A stretch of DNA of 26,187 nucleotides, taken from positions 1-26,187 of the forward strand of contig AUXH01000241.1 in the NCBI GenBank assembly GCA_000482145.1, in the 5' to 3' direction. This document shows positions 17,765 to 26,091 of this stretch, piece after piece. Below the pieces are notes generated by a model, which did no database searches, was not told where the DNA came from, and saw only the letters and a program-made list of their open reading frames with translations. The translations under genes were made by a program, and so were the position numbers. Every line of letters starts with the position of its first letter. The stretch's first letter is position 1. This DNA is from Strigomonas culicis (taxonomy: Eukaryota > Euglenozoa > Kinetoplastea > Trypanosomatida > Trypanosomatidae).

Positions 17765-18067
17765 ATGCCGGCCGCTACCGTCCCTTCTAGTGAGGTCAGT
17801 GACTTCTGGTCCAACCCGGTCGACCACTTCCGTCCTAACTTCAAGGCTCTCTCTCTGTACTTCGACCACAACTACGTGGTGGACCGCTGGCTCCACGCCA
17901 AGGAGCGCTGGCTCAAGCCCTTCTACCTGCCCACCTGGTCCCCGCTGTACCAGGTGATGACGTGGTACTCGCAGCGTAACCGCAACCTCCTCCTCGTGGA
18001 GAACAACCTCAACTACCGCCCGTACCGCTACCGCCGCAATGATGAGAACCGCAACAACCCGTACTAA
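17765..18067 (+). CDS. Small conserved-looking protein, perhaps mitochondrial
   Basis: The 100-residue protein is rich in aromatic residues (Trp, Tyr, Phe) and Asn/Arg. It has a helical middle that contains YFDHNYVVDRWLHAKERW and WSPLYQVMTWYSQRNRN, and a tail of Arg, Tyr and Asn. No clear transmembrane segment or cleavable presequence is visible. I cannot name the family. Small aromatic-rich proteins of this size in trypanosomatids are often subunits of mitochondrial complexes, and a euglenozoan-specific F1Fo-ATP synthase membrane subunit is my leading guess, from faint recall of a similar gene next to CAF1 in T. brucei. The coding sequence uses strongly preferred C- and G-ending codons (such as CGC, AAC and CTC), which suggests high expression. 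The ATG at 17765 is the first one after the putative acceptor. Confidence 0.8.
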   Translation: MPAATVPSSEVSDFWSNPVDHFRPNFKALSLYFDHNYVVDRWLHAKERWLKPFYLPTWSPLYQVMTWYSQRNRNLLLVENNLNYRPYRYRRNDENRNNPY

Positions 18068-18464
18068 GCGAACGGCGCTGAGCGTGAGTAAGAAATGCCG
18101 TGTGAGTTTCCTAGCAACGCCTCTGTTCTTACTTTCACTCCTTGTTCTTACCGTTTTATCTTCTTCAAATAAATAGGATACTTTAGTTAGCATGGGATCT
18201 ATAATAATTAACGACTTTTCTCTCTTGTTTATAATACACACACAAAAAAGAACATCTTCTTTTTTTGTTTACTGCTCGTTTCTTTCAGAGATGGCAAGGG
18301 TCACCAACATGTGTGCGCGGATGTACACGTGGGTCCCCTAAGAAAATGAGATGATACATAATCAAATACACGACAGCACAACTTACTCTTCCCCCCTCCT
18401 CTCTTCTCTTTTTCACACACATACATACACTTCCTATTTTTATGCTAGTGTCCAAGTGCAATCT
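18068..18464. other. Spacer after the 100-residue protein gene
   Basis: No gene seen. The sequence is AT-rich and holds the splice region of the next gene. The next gene's frame is open from about 18351, before the acceptor. Confidence 0.6.
18390..18448 (+). promoter_or_regulatory. Trans-splice acceptor for the 18465 gene
   Basis: CT-rich sequence (18390-18413) and TTCCTATTTTTATGCTAG (AG at 18447-18448) lie just before the ATG at 18465. This rules out the upstream in-frame ATG at 18351 if the acceptor is used. Confidence 0.6.
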
Positions 18465-20096
18465 ATGGAAGTGGAGGAGAACCAGCTAAACTATCTCATC
18501 GACGCACTGACGTGCGATCGAAATGCTCGTTTGGACATTCTCTCTGCCCCCCCAGCAGCGCTAAAGGAGGACGACACCGCTCTACAGTCATTGGATGTCA
18601 CGCAAAAGGTGCGCACCCTCACAGCCCACTGGGAGAGCGCGATGCAGAGCATAACGGTGCCGGCTGTGTCACGGTGCGTGCGCGACACACAGTCACTTTT
18701 GGAGAAGCTGAACGACACCGAAGACACACAGCTGACTGCGGAGGCCGTGCGGTCAGTGTTAGGACCACTCATTAAAAAGTGTTCCAATGTGCATCTGACG
18801 ATGGGCGAGCGAGAGACCATCGGCGGCGCGTACACTGCTCTTTTGCCGGCAGCGTTGTGTGCACTGGTGTCTGAAAAGGTGTTCACACATGATGTCTTGG
18901 TGATTGCGCTGTGTCGGTGGAGCGACGACGACACATTCCGAAGAGTTCTTGAGCCTTACGAGCTGCAGCGCCTCGCTCCATTGGAAAAGGAGCTGTGCTA
19001 CCATTTTAGTTCCGGGAAGGAGACAACGAAGCTTTCCGAGCCGCAACACTTCTTCAGCTTCTTGGACCGAACGTTGGAGCGGCTTCAGAAGCTGTCCGCG
19101 CCGGCTCACCTCGAGCAGGCGCGCGGCCTCGTCGAGTGGCGTGTGGTCGCCCAAATTCGTCTGCTGTGGCTGGCGGTGTCCATTATTGAAAACACGTACC
19201 AATGGCACGCCGACTCGCTCTTGCTGGAGAGCGAGTCGTATGTGATTTTGTTTCTCAACGCTCTTTTCGACTTTATCGAAGCGGTGGAGCCGAGGCTGTG
19301 CAGCGAGAACCTTCTTTTCGTGAGCCGGAGATTGGTCTTTAGGCGGGCCCTCGCAGTCTTCGTGGGCGCGTGTCTGGACGCCTCTCGACAGGCGTTGCAT
19401 CAGGGGCCCTCCAAGCTGTGGCGGCGAAGGTTCCTTTCCCCGGGCGCGAGCGCGCGGGCGGAGGCATACTACACAGCTGTGCACGGCATCCGTGCCGTTG
19501 AGAGTGCGCTGCGTCGCCTGAGCGCGTCCCCTGTCGTCGGGCGCATGGCACTGCAAGGGGCGGGGCCGAACCTCGTCGAGCCGTTTTTAGAGGCATTTGC
19601 GCACTTTGTCAACGGCCGACTGGACGTAACATCGGAGTGGTCCAGTTGGGATACAATTCTCTACTTGTGCGATCTCTTCTCCAGTCTCCACGTGACGCTC
19701 GGGGCCGCGAGCGACTGGCTGCTTCTGTTGACGCAAGGGGAGGGGGGTGTCAGCGGGTCCGCGGAGGCCGCTCTGGCCTCGCGCCCCGCGGTGCTGCAGC
19801 AGCTGTCTGAGACCCAGGAGCAAATATCATCGAAATGCATGGCGTTGCTTGCCGACGAGCTGGAAACGTTGGCTCAGCGTGTCTTGGAAACCTCCCCGTT
19901 TGTGCAGTGTTTTTTTCCCCTAGAGACGTTCCTTTCGGAACTGTCGTCCATCCCGTGCGAGTTACTCGGCTCGCTCCTGTTCAACCAGGCGAAGCAGGTG
20001 TGCAGCACGTCGCTACCACCAGAGACCCGCCCCCTGTTGGCAGCGCAGCTCCGGGAAGCGCACTTGCAACGTACGCTGACGCTTCTTAATGGGTAA
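18465..20096 (+). CDS. Helical hypothetical protein
   Basis: I do not recognise this 543-residue protein. It is almost entirely predicted helix, with leucine-rich amphipathic stretches throughout and no transmembrane segment or signal peptide. Short runs with heptad-like spacing occur near residues 55-90 and 445-480. This look is common in subunits of membrane-tethering or scaffold complexes (exocyst, COG or Dsl1 type), but no diagnostic motif supports any of them. The start at 18465 gives an acidic N terminus (MEVEENQLN) and is 16 bases after a good splice acceptor. Base composition is moderate, unlike the very GC-rich genes at the left. It could be a kinetoplastid-specific protein. Confidence 0.82.
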   Translation: MEVEENQLNYLIDALTCDRNARLDILSAPPAALKEDDTALQSLDVTQKVRTLTAHWESAMQSITVPAVSRCVRDTQSLLEKLNDTEDTQLTAEAVRSVLGPLIKKCSNVHLTMGERETIGGAYTALLPAALCALVSEKVFTHDVLVIALCRWSDDDTFRRVLEPYELQRLAPLEKELCYHFSSGKETTKLSEPQHFFSFLDRTLERLQKLSAPAHLEQARGLVEWRVVAQIRLLWLAVSIIENTYQWHADSLLLESESYVILFLNALFDFIEAVEPRLCSENLLFVSRRLVFRRALAVFVGACLDASRQALHQGPSKLWRRRFLSPGASARAEAYYTAVHGIRAVESALRRLSASPVVGRMALQGAGPNLVEPFLEAFAHFVNGRLDVTSEWSSWDTILYLCDLFSSLHVTLGAASDWLLLLTQGEGGVSGSAEAALASRPAVLQQLSETQEQISSKCMALLADELETLAQRVLETSPFVQCFFPLETFLSELSSIPCELLGSLLFNQAKQVCSTSLPPETRPLLAAQLREAHLQRTLTLLNG

Positions 20097-20216
20097 TGTG
20101 TATTCGGACATTTATGAACACCCATGTCACGCTTTTCATATACACACATACATTACACTTTCAAAAACACCTACCTTTACCCCCCCCCCTCTCCTGCAAG
20201 AAAAAAAAAAGAGGAC

Positions 20217-20290
20217 TTGTTTTCATCTTCCTTTCTTTTCTCACATCTTTTCTTCTTCTTTTGTTTACTCTGTTTCATTTTTTTTTTCAG
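20217..20290 (+). promoter_or_regulatory. Trans-splice acceptor for the zinc-finger gene
   Basis: About 70 bases of nearly pure pyrimidine end in TTTTTTTTTTCAG with AG at 20289-20290. It is the strongest acceptor in the window. Confidence 0.8.
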
Positions 20291-20311
20291 AGCACATCGG
20301 TCCACATTGAC

Positions 20312-20317
20312 ATGTAG
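20312..20317 (+). promoter_or_regulatory. Minimal upstream ORF (ATG directly followed by TAG)
   Basis: The first ATG after the acceptor at 20290 is at 20312 and is followed at once by TAG. The next ATG is the gene start at 20422. A start-stop pair can slow or reduce initiation downstream. It would be absent from the mRNA if a later AG were the acceptor. Confidence 0.5.
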
Positions 20318-20421
20318 CGAGTGACTGTATCCCCCATAATTGGTTCACACATCATTTCTCTATCAAGCAGTAAGGATAGCAAAGAGCTCACATTTTTAGC
20401 TAGATCGTTGCAAGCTTACGT

Positions 20422-23151
20422 ATGCGACGCCCGGTACTATCATGTGGTGCCAATGAGACTCGTACTTCTGTATCTTCACGCCTACTTATATCCTCAGACA
20501 AGAGACTCAGACAGTCTTTTTCACTAGGTAGCTCCTTCACCTTGTTTCAACGAGGCGAGTACATCAACAGCTACGTTCTTTGGCGATGGGCTCGGTCGCC
20601 CAATAATGCCCTATTGAACATGCTCCTGTGCAGCCGAAGCAATGAGTCTGCTCATCGGTACATTCCCACCTTCCACACAACGCTGTTTTCATCTCTCACT
20701 TTCAACGACGCGAGCCTCTCGGCCGCGGAAGCTTCTTTATTCAGCGGAAGCGCTGTTTCTGGGTTCTTGTGCATTCAACAGCTCGACCGTTATGTGGGCG
20801 CAGTGGAGGCGCCGTGCCGCGCAGTCGACAGCTCCTTGCTCCAACAACTCCGTCTTGTCCGGCTGATGACAACCACGGCTATGAGTGACAACTCCCTCAA
20901 AGTGTTGGGTGACAGACTGTCAGCGGCTTTAAGAGGGTCACAGCCGCTCCCCAAGTCGGTCCTTTCGGGTTTACTACGGCTTCCTTGCCATCCCACGCTT
21001 CTCCGTGTGCTCGTACAGCACGTCCTCCGGCTGGACCAGGGAAAGATAGAGGCGGACGCTTTCGAAGCAGTGATGCACGCCCTCTTAGCCAATGACAACT
21101 TCTTCCGCCTGGAAACATTTGTGCGGATGCACGAGATAGTGGAGTTACTGTTGCATGCGGTAGAGGCGGCACCCGCTCCTTTCGATTTTGTCACCATCAA
21201 GTGGACGCCTTTAATGACCAAGTGGGCTCGTGTGTACACCAAGATGTTCAAGGGCGACTTACTGTATCATTTGTTCCAGCGGTTGTTGCGGGCCGTACCG
21301 GAGGCGGAGGTGAAGATCCCTTCCTCCTTCTACGTGTACCTACTCGGCGCCATTCTCGACGCGAACATATACGCAACAGAGAAGCCGTCGGCAGGATGGG
21401 ATGAGCTGCTGCATGTGGCGCAGCAGGCTCTCCGCCTTCACGGCAGAAGCACGCGTGGGCTGCATGCACTCTGGATCGTTGTGCTGAAGGCGGCCCTCAC
21501 GATGGACCCGCCGAGACGTGCGTGCGAGCGGCTGCTGCAGGGCTACCACGCCTGCACCGCGGCTGAGCGCCCGGCTCCGATCAGCCACGACGCCTTCTCC
21601 CAACTGACACGGCACATGTGCACGGCCATCGGCCCTAGCACGCTTCAGCGTCACGATCAGCGAGATGCCAACAGCTCACTGGAAGAGGCGCGTGCGCTTG
21701 TTCTTTCTTACTCCAAGCTCGTGCTCGATCGCGAGGATGTCAGTTTTCTGTGGGTTGTCAATGCGATTGCTGCTATTTCCGGCGCGTTGTGGGAGCGCTT
21801 TGGCGCCGCTGCCCATTCCCTGTTCGCTGCTCTGCTGGAGACGCTGGAGAAGGCGCTCGCTGCGCGCGACGTTGCGGGGTTCCACGTCGAGAATAATCCA
21901 CCCCTCGCGAGGCTGATGGAGCGCTTTGGTATTGGCCAGCGAGCCGCGTTCTGGTGGACGTGCGGCTGTGGTTACGCATCCCCCTCCTCGTGCTCTCACT
22001 GCTTGGAGTGCACGCAGAGGCGCAAGGCCATGTGGACCTGCAGTGCCTGTGGGTCCTTACACAGCGCGCCCTGTTCTGGCCAACGGTGCCACTGCGGCCA
22101 GATGAATCCAAGACTGACCGCTGCGATCGACCGCAGCCGAGCCCTATGCTCTTCATGTGGTGGTGTATGCGATGAAGGCGGTGCTTGTCGGGCGTGCACG
22201 GCGCGCCACGGGCCGCAGCCCGCTGGGCTGGCCTGCACCTTCTGCCACGCACCGCTCAAGGCGCACATGCTCCACTGCCCGTCCTGTTTCATGCCAGCGA
22301 AGGGGAAGAAGCTGTCCATATGGTACTGTGCGGCGTGCAGCGGGGCCTCGCTCTCCAGCTACTCGTCGTGTCAGCGCTGTGGGGAAAAGCGAAAAGTGGG
22401 CTGTTTCACTGCCCCGTTCACTCCCTGGCAGTGCGGGTGCGGCGCGGCATGCCACCCCTGCCAGTGGTCCTGTCGGCCTTGCTCGTCAGCTGGCCCCCGC
22501 TCGCCGGAGAGGGTGTACACCTGTGCAGCATGCGGCTGCGTGAGCTCGCTGAAGACAACCATCGTGCTGCAGGCGGGTGGGTGGGAGATCCCCGTCAGGC
22601 TCTGTGACCACTGTGGCGAGACGCATCCGCACGATCGGGCAACCTTGCAGTCCCCCAAATTGCCGCGCCGCTGCGCGCTCTGTGGCACGAGTGTTCCCTT
22701 GTCTCATAATTTCCTGAATGGTGGCTTTTATCATTGCGGCGTCAACCAATGGGTAAATGAAAACACACCGTTCCAGTGCACCAAGTGTGAGCACAGAGAC
22801 AAGAAGCAGTTTGGGTACGAATGCCGCTTTTGTTTCTCCCCTAGGAGAGAGCTATGCGAACACGCATCCACCTTCGTATGGCGTTGTGTGTGCGAGGCTG
22901 GGGCGGATGGGACGCCGTGTGGGCATTGGAATTACAGCTGGAGTGATCATTGCACATGTTGTGGGCACGTTCGTGCGCAAAGCGAATGGGAGTGTCGCGC
23001 GCGATCTTTCCTCTGGCAGTGCCCTTTGTGCCATCGTGAGAACCTTCCGACGGACGTTTACTTCTGCCGACACTGCAAGAATGGGATCCAGGTGCCCTTG
23101 CCGTGTCAGGCATGTGGGCGAAGTCACCTCGCGCACTCATGTGATGTATGA
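20422..23151 (+). CDS. Multi-zinc-finger protein with RanBP2-like modules, probably mitochondrial
   Basis: The 909-residue protein has two halves. The N terminus (MRRPVLSCGANETRTSVSSR and onward to about residue 36) is rich in Arg and Ser and poor in acids, as in mitochondrial presequences. Residues 50-500 are predicted helical. From Trp511 to the end there is a dense series of Cys-x-Cys and Cys-x2-Cys pairs. Many are preceded by Trp, as in WYCAAC...CQRC (Cys pairs 10 residues apart) and WQCPLC...CRHC (11 apart), close to the RanBP2 zinc-finger pattern W-x-C-x2-4-C-x10-C-x2-C. I count roughly ten or more pair-of-pair modules, some with His. RanBP2-type fingers bind RNA or protein, and in trypanosomatids several such proteins act in mitochondrial RNA editing, processing or ribosome assembly. 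That role is inferred; I cannot name this protein. The start is the second ATG after the acceptor, the first being a minimal upstream frame. Confidence 0.83.
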   Translation: MRRPVLSCGANETRTSVSSRLLISSDKRLRQSFSLGSSFTLFQRGEYINSYVLWRWARSPNNALLNMLLCSRSNESAHRYIPTFHTTLFSSLTFNDASLSAAEASLFSGSAVSGFLCIQQLDRYVGAVEAPCRAVDSSLLQQLRLVRLMTTTAMSDNSLKVLGDRLSAALRGSQPLPKSVLSGLLRLPCHPTLLRVLVQHVLRLDQGKIEADAFEAVMHALLANDNFFRLETFVRMHEIVELLLHAVEAAPAPFDFVTIKWTPLMTKWARVYTKMFKGDLLYHLFQRLLRAVPEAEVKIPSSFYVYLLGAILDANIYATEKPSAGWDELLHVAQQALRLHGRSTRGLHALWIVVLKAALTMDPPRRACERLLQGYHACTAAERPAPISHDAFSQLTRHMCTAIGPSTLQRHDQRDANSSLEEARALVLSYSKLVLDREDVSFLWVVNAIAAISGALWERFGAAAHSLFAALLETLEKALAARDVAGFHVENNPPLARLMERFGIGQRAAFWWTCGCGYASPSSCSHCLECTQRRKAMWTCSACGSLHSAPCSGQRCHCGQMNPRLTAAIDRSRALCSSCGGVCDEGGACRACTARHGPQPAGLACTFCHAPLKAHMLHCPSCFMPAKGKKLSIWYCAACSGASLSSYSSCQRCGEKRKVGCFTAPFTPWQCGCGAACHPCQWSCRPCSSAGPRSPERVYTCAACGCVSSLKTTIVLQAGGWEIPVRLCDHCGETHPHDRATLQSPKLPRRCALCGTSVPLSHNFLNGGFYHCGVNQWVNENTPFQCTKCEHRDKKQFGYECRFCFSPRRELCEHASTFVWRCVCEAGADGTPCGHWNYSWSDHCTCCGHVRAQSEWECRARSFLWQCPLCHRENLPTDVYFCRHCKNGIQVPLPCQACGRSHLAHSCDV

Positions 23152-23336
23152 TCTGATAATTGATGGTTTTCTTTCCTCTTCACTTTTTTTTGTTCCACAG
23201 CATTGTATTATAACGGCAGTTCGTCAACTCATTATGAAACAAACAAAAAAAAGGATATGTGCGGTTATGCACAGGGAAAGGGACAGATGAAACCGCCGTG
23301 CCACTACTGTGGACCCTTGTGCCTTCTATTATGATG

Positions 23337-23354
23337 CTCTCTCTCTCTCTCTCT
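23337..23354. repeat. CT dinucleotide microsatellite
   Basis: About nine CT units followed directly by a run of T. Confidence 0.95.
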
Positions 23355-23399
23355 TTTTTTTTTTATCGCTCTCTTCTTCCTCTTTTCTCACTTTGAATA

Positions 23400-23431
23400 T
23401 ATTTTTCTGTTCTTCCCTTTTCCTTTCGTAG
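23400..23431 (+). promoter_or_regulatory. Trans-splice acceptor for the L11 gene
   Basis: TTCTTCCCTTTTCCTTTCGTAG ends with AG at 23430-23431, 34 bases before the start codon. There is no ATG between. Confidence 0.75.
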
Positions 23432-23465
23432 TATCTGTGGAATCGAAAACCTCAACAGAGAAACA

Positions 23466-24032
23466 ATGGTCGCTGAAAGCAAGGCCGCGAACCCCATGCG
23501 CGAGATCGTCGTGCGCAAGCTGTGCATCAACATCTGCGTCGGCGAGAGTGGCGATCGTCTGACCCGCGCCAGCAAGGTGCTCGAGCAGCTGTGCGAGCAG
23601 ACGCCCGTGCTCTCTCGCGCCCGCCTCACCGTGCGCACCTTCGGCATTCGCCGTAACGAGAAGATCGCTGTCCACGCCACCGTGCGCGGCAAGAAGGCCG
23701 AGGAGCTCCTCGAGAAGGGCCTGAAGGTCAAGGAGTTCGAGCTGAAGAGCTACAACTTCTCCAACACGGGCTCCTTCGGCTTCGGCATCAGCGAGCACAT
23801 CGATCTCGGCATCAAGTATGACCCGTCCACTGGCATTTACGGCATGGACTTCTACGTCGTCCTCGGCCGCCGCGGCGAGCGTGTCGCGCACCGCAAGCGC
23901 AAGTGCGGTCGCGTTGGCCACGGCCACCACGTCACGAAGGAGGAGTCCATGAAGTGGTTCGAGAAGATGTACGACGGTATCATCTTCCAGGCGAAGAAGA
24001 AGAAGAGCATGATTCGCCGCCGCCGCCGTTAA
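23466..24032 (+). CDS. RPL11: 60S ribosomal protein L11 (uL5)
   Basis: The 188-residue protein matches eukaryotic L11 over its full length. Signatures are [20 protein letters not shown] near the N terminus, [11 protein letters not shown], the [20 protein letters not shown] block, and [20 protein letters not shown] with [11 protein letters not shown]11 binds 5S rRNA with L5 in the central protuberance of the large subunit. The C terminus is a kinetoplastid-style basic tail of Lys and Arg runs. Codon use is strongly biased to C-ending codons, as expected of an abundant protein. The start is the first ATG after the acceptor at 23431. The length is close to that of other eukaryotic L11 proteins (about 175-190). 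Confidence 0.97.
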   Translation: MVAESKAANPMREIVVRKLCINICVGESGDRLTRASKVLEQLCEQTPVLSRARLTVRTFGIRRNEKIAVHATVRGKKAEELLEKGLKVKEFELKSYNFSNTGSFGFGISEHIDLGIKYDPSTGIYGMDFYVVLGRRGERVAHRKRKCGRVGHGHHVTKEESMKWFEKMYDGIIFQAKKKKSMIRRRRR

Positions 24033-24412
24033 GGAGCTAATCTCTATACGTGTGTCTACAGAACACCACAGGATCTTTTTTTCATTTTTATTTCATTTGA
24101 TTTAATTGTTCCTCAATTGCATGTTTTTCGCAAACATCGATGTGCTTTTTTCGTGGTCTTGTTATGGAACCACTGCGAGAAAACATACAACTATGAATAT
24201 CGTCACCTTTTACTGCTCATAACCTCTGCTCTCTTCTTTCTTTCTCTTTTCTCTGCCTTCTCTACATAACCCATTTCTAGTTTCTTATCTCTTCCGTTCT
24301 CCTCTTTTTTCAATATATATATATACATACATACATATTATTTACATTCTTTCTTTCATCTCTTGGCCACAAGTTATCACAAACTACCAAAGACAAGACC
24401 TTTTTCACCACG
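24033..24412. other. Spacer after the L11 gene
   Basis: No gene seen. T-rich 3' UTR sequence, then mixed pyrimidines with AG at 24279-24280, an AT/ATAC repeat (24313-24337) and a second pyrimidine tract ending in CACAAG (AG at 24372-24373). The second site gives a 40-base 5' UTR without ATG for the broken gene that follows. Confidence 0.55.
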
Positions 24413-25707
24413 ATGAAGTGTTGGCTGAAGCAGTTCCCATTCGGGACGCGTTACGCTCTCCCCGTGTGCGCGTTATTGTTGTTGACCGTCTGTTCCACAC
24501 ATGCCGCAACCATATACTCTGTCACTGGCAGTTCCACGGTCTCCAGCAGCTCGTTCAATGGTGTTACGTATAATGTCAGCACAATGACCAATTCCATCCC
24601 CGAATCGATTAATACCTTTACAGACTGCACCGTGACGGGGAGCGGCCTGACCTTCAGTGGCTTCTCGAGCTCTGTTTCGAGTACCATTGCGCTGTTCAAC
24701 CTGACCATGACCATGACAACCGTCACATCCGCTACCATCTTCATGAAAGGGTACTTCCCGGCCTACTCGAACTTCGTCTACTCCTACACCACAGCCAATA
24801 TGCAGGGCAACACCCCTGTGTTTAACTTTCAAACGCTCGTGCCGAAGAACTATGTGATCATCTACATCTATGAGACAACGGCCACGTGGAACGCGGACGG
24901 CACCGGTGGTTCCATCGTCATGCTGGGTGGTAGTGTGAATCAGTCGATCGCGATATACAGCGGCCTCTACTTGGTTAACTCGTACGCGAAACGCGCTCAG
25001 CACATTCTGCATCAACAAGACACGTACTGCTCCACTACGGCGAGCTGCTTGGGGATTGACAACAGCGTGCTTGCCGTGGACAACGCGACGTGTGTCGATT
25101 GCACTGCCGAAATTATCCGGAGTGAGAATCCAGCTGCCTTCATTACAGCGGCGAACTACGACGTGGTGCGCTTCTCGAACTGCACGTCCACCGGGGGCCT
25201 AGCTTTCATGGGCACTCGAGGGACTAAGGCGTTGACGTTTTCTTCCGGAGCAAATCTTATTATCTAGGGCATTTCAGTGGAAGGTAGCGTTTTGAAGTTC
25301 GACACTGGTATACTGACTATGGCAGGCCTGGCTTATCTCTCCTTCATGCACATCAATGCTGCTGCCTTCGGTACTTCATCGAATACCTTCCCCTCTCTCC
25401 GGCAGCAACAACGTTGTCTGGATGGGCAACATCACATTGGACAGCACCCTCATGAGCTCCGTGATCGAGCTGACGGCCAACAGCATGACGACCAACTATT
25501 TGTTGGATGCGTACAGCTCGATCAGTGAAATCTCGTCGAGCACGGGAACGACGGAGACAGTTGGTAATCCCGCTTCCGTCTTCTGCGCGCGGCCGGGCTG
25601 GAGCAGCATGTCCTGGGAGGAGCTGGACGGCTGGAAACGCGCCCAGTGCAACTGCAAGAGTGGCACCTACAGGCCCTACTGCATGCCCATCCCCGACCCT
25701 GTCTCGT
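24413..25707 (+). pseudogene. Broken secreted or surface protein gene (internal stop and frameshift)
   Basis: The gene opens with a good signal peptide (hydrophobic PVCALLLLTVC, likely cleavage after THA near residue 32). The following region is rich in Ser, Thr, Asn and short beta-strands with many N-x-S/T sites, in the style of a beta-helix surface protein. A TAG at 25265-25267 interrupts it after 284 residues. The same frame goes on with similar sequence (GSVLKFDTGIL, FMHINAAAFGTSS) to about 25393. The coding sense then moves by one base into another frame (SGSNNVVWMGNITLDSTLMS) and ends in a Cys-rich part (WKRAQCNCKSGTYRPYC) where the retroelement begins. Remote resemblance to the T. cruzi DGF-1 surface family is possible but I cannot confirm it. 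Sequencing error could explain one lesion, but the retroelement insertion supports real decay. The 284-residue secreted fragment could still be made. Confidence 0.7.
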
Positions 25708-25782
25708 CCCTGGAGAAGGAAGGCCACCTCTACGTGGTTCCAGGGATCAGTACCCCATTTTGGGGGAAGCTAAAAGCCCTCC
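25708..25782 (+). ncRNA. Putative HDV-like self-cleaving ribozyme / Pr77 promoter hallmark
   Basis: P1 is CCCTGG (25708-25713) with CCAGGG (25740-25745), six perfect pairs. P3 is CCAC (25724-25727) with GTGG (25734-25737) around CTCTAC. P4 is CCCC (25753-25756) with GGGG (25762-25765). P2 could be GGAAGG (25718-25723) with CCCTCC (25777-25782), five of six pairs. The order P1, P2, P3, P3', P1', P4, P2' is that of HDV-like ribozymes. In L1Tc the first 77 bases act both as an internal promoter and as such a ribozyme, which cuts at the element's 5' end, here just before 25708. P2 and the catalytic C are the uncertain parts. Confidence 0.65.
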
Positions 25783-25940
25783 GATTTACCCACAAGGGTG
25801 AACCGGGGGGATTTGGCCTTGACTGGGCTTCCAGGTCATACAGCGAGGCACCCAAGCGTGCTGGCCGAGGTCTAGTCTTCGGACTAGGCTCTGAACATCG
25901 CTCGCGCCCCATTACCCGAAGTAAGCTTTCTCGGTCCGCC

Positions 25941-25991
25941 CTTAATTTACTAAATCTGTTGTGTGGTGATATCGAACGGAACCCTGGACCC
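25941..25991 (+). other. 2A ribosome-skipping peptide
   Basis: The frame reads LNLLNLLCGDIERNPGP, which matches the 2A consensus D-[VI]-E-x-N-P-G-P with the usual leucine-rich helix before it. Skipping would occur between the Gly at 25986-25988 and the Pro at 25989-25991, so the endonuclease would be released from whatever precedes it. 2A peptides at the N terminus of L1Tc and ingi proteins are known. All motif residues are intact here. Confidence 0.9.
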
Positions 25992-26091
25992 TTCCGCGTC
26001 GCTCATTGGAACTCACGATCACTCACGCGCAGTAAACTAATGTCACTAACTCAGATGAATCTTGATATCATCCTCTTGCAAGAAGTTAGTC

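Larger units (their letters stand above)
20097..20421. other. Spacer and 5' UTR of the zinc-finger gene
   Basis: No gene seen. Contains an A-rich stretch (about 20201-20213), a very long pyrimidine tract with a splice acceptor, and an unusually long 5' UTR of about 131 bases with one minimal upstream frame. Confidence 0.6.
23152..23465. other. Spacer before the L11 gene
   Basis: No gene seen. AT-rich 3' UTR sequence, then a CT microsatellite and a pyrimidine tract leading to the L11 acceptor. Confidence 0.6.
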
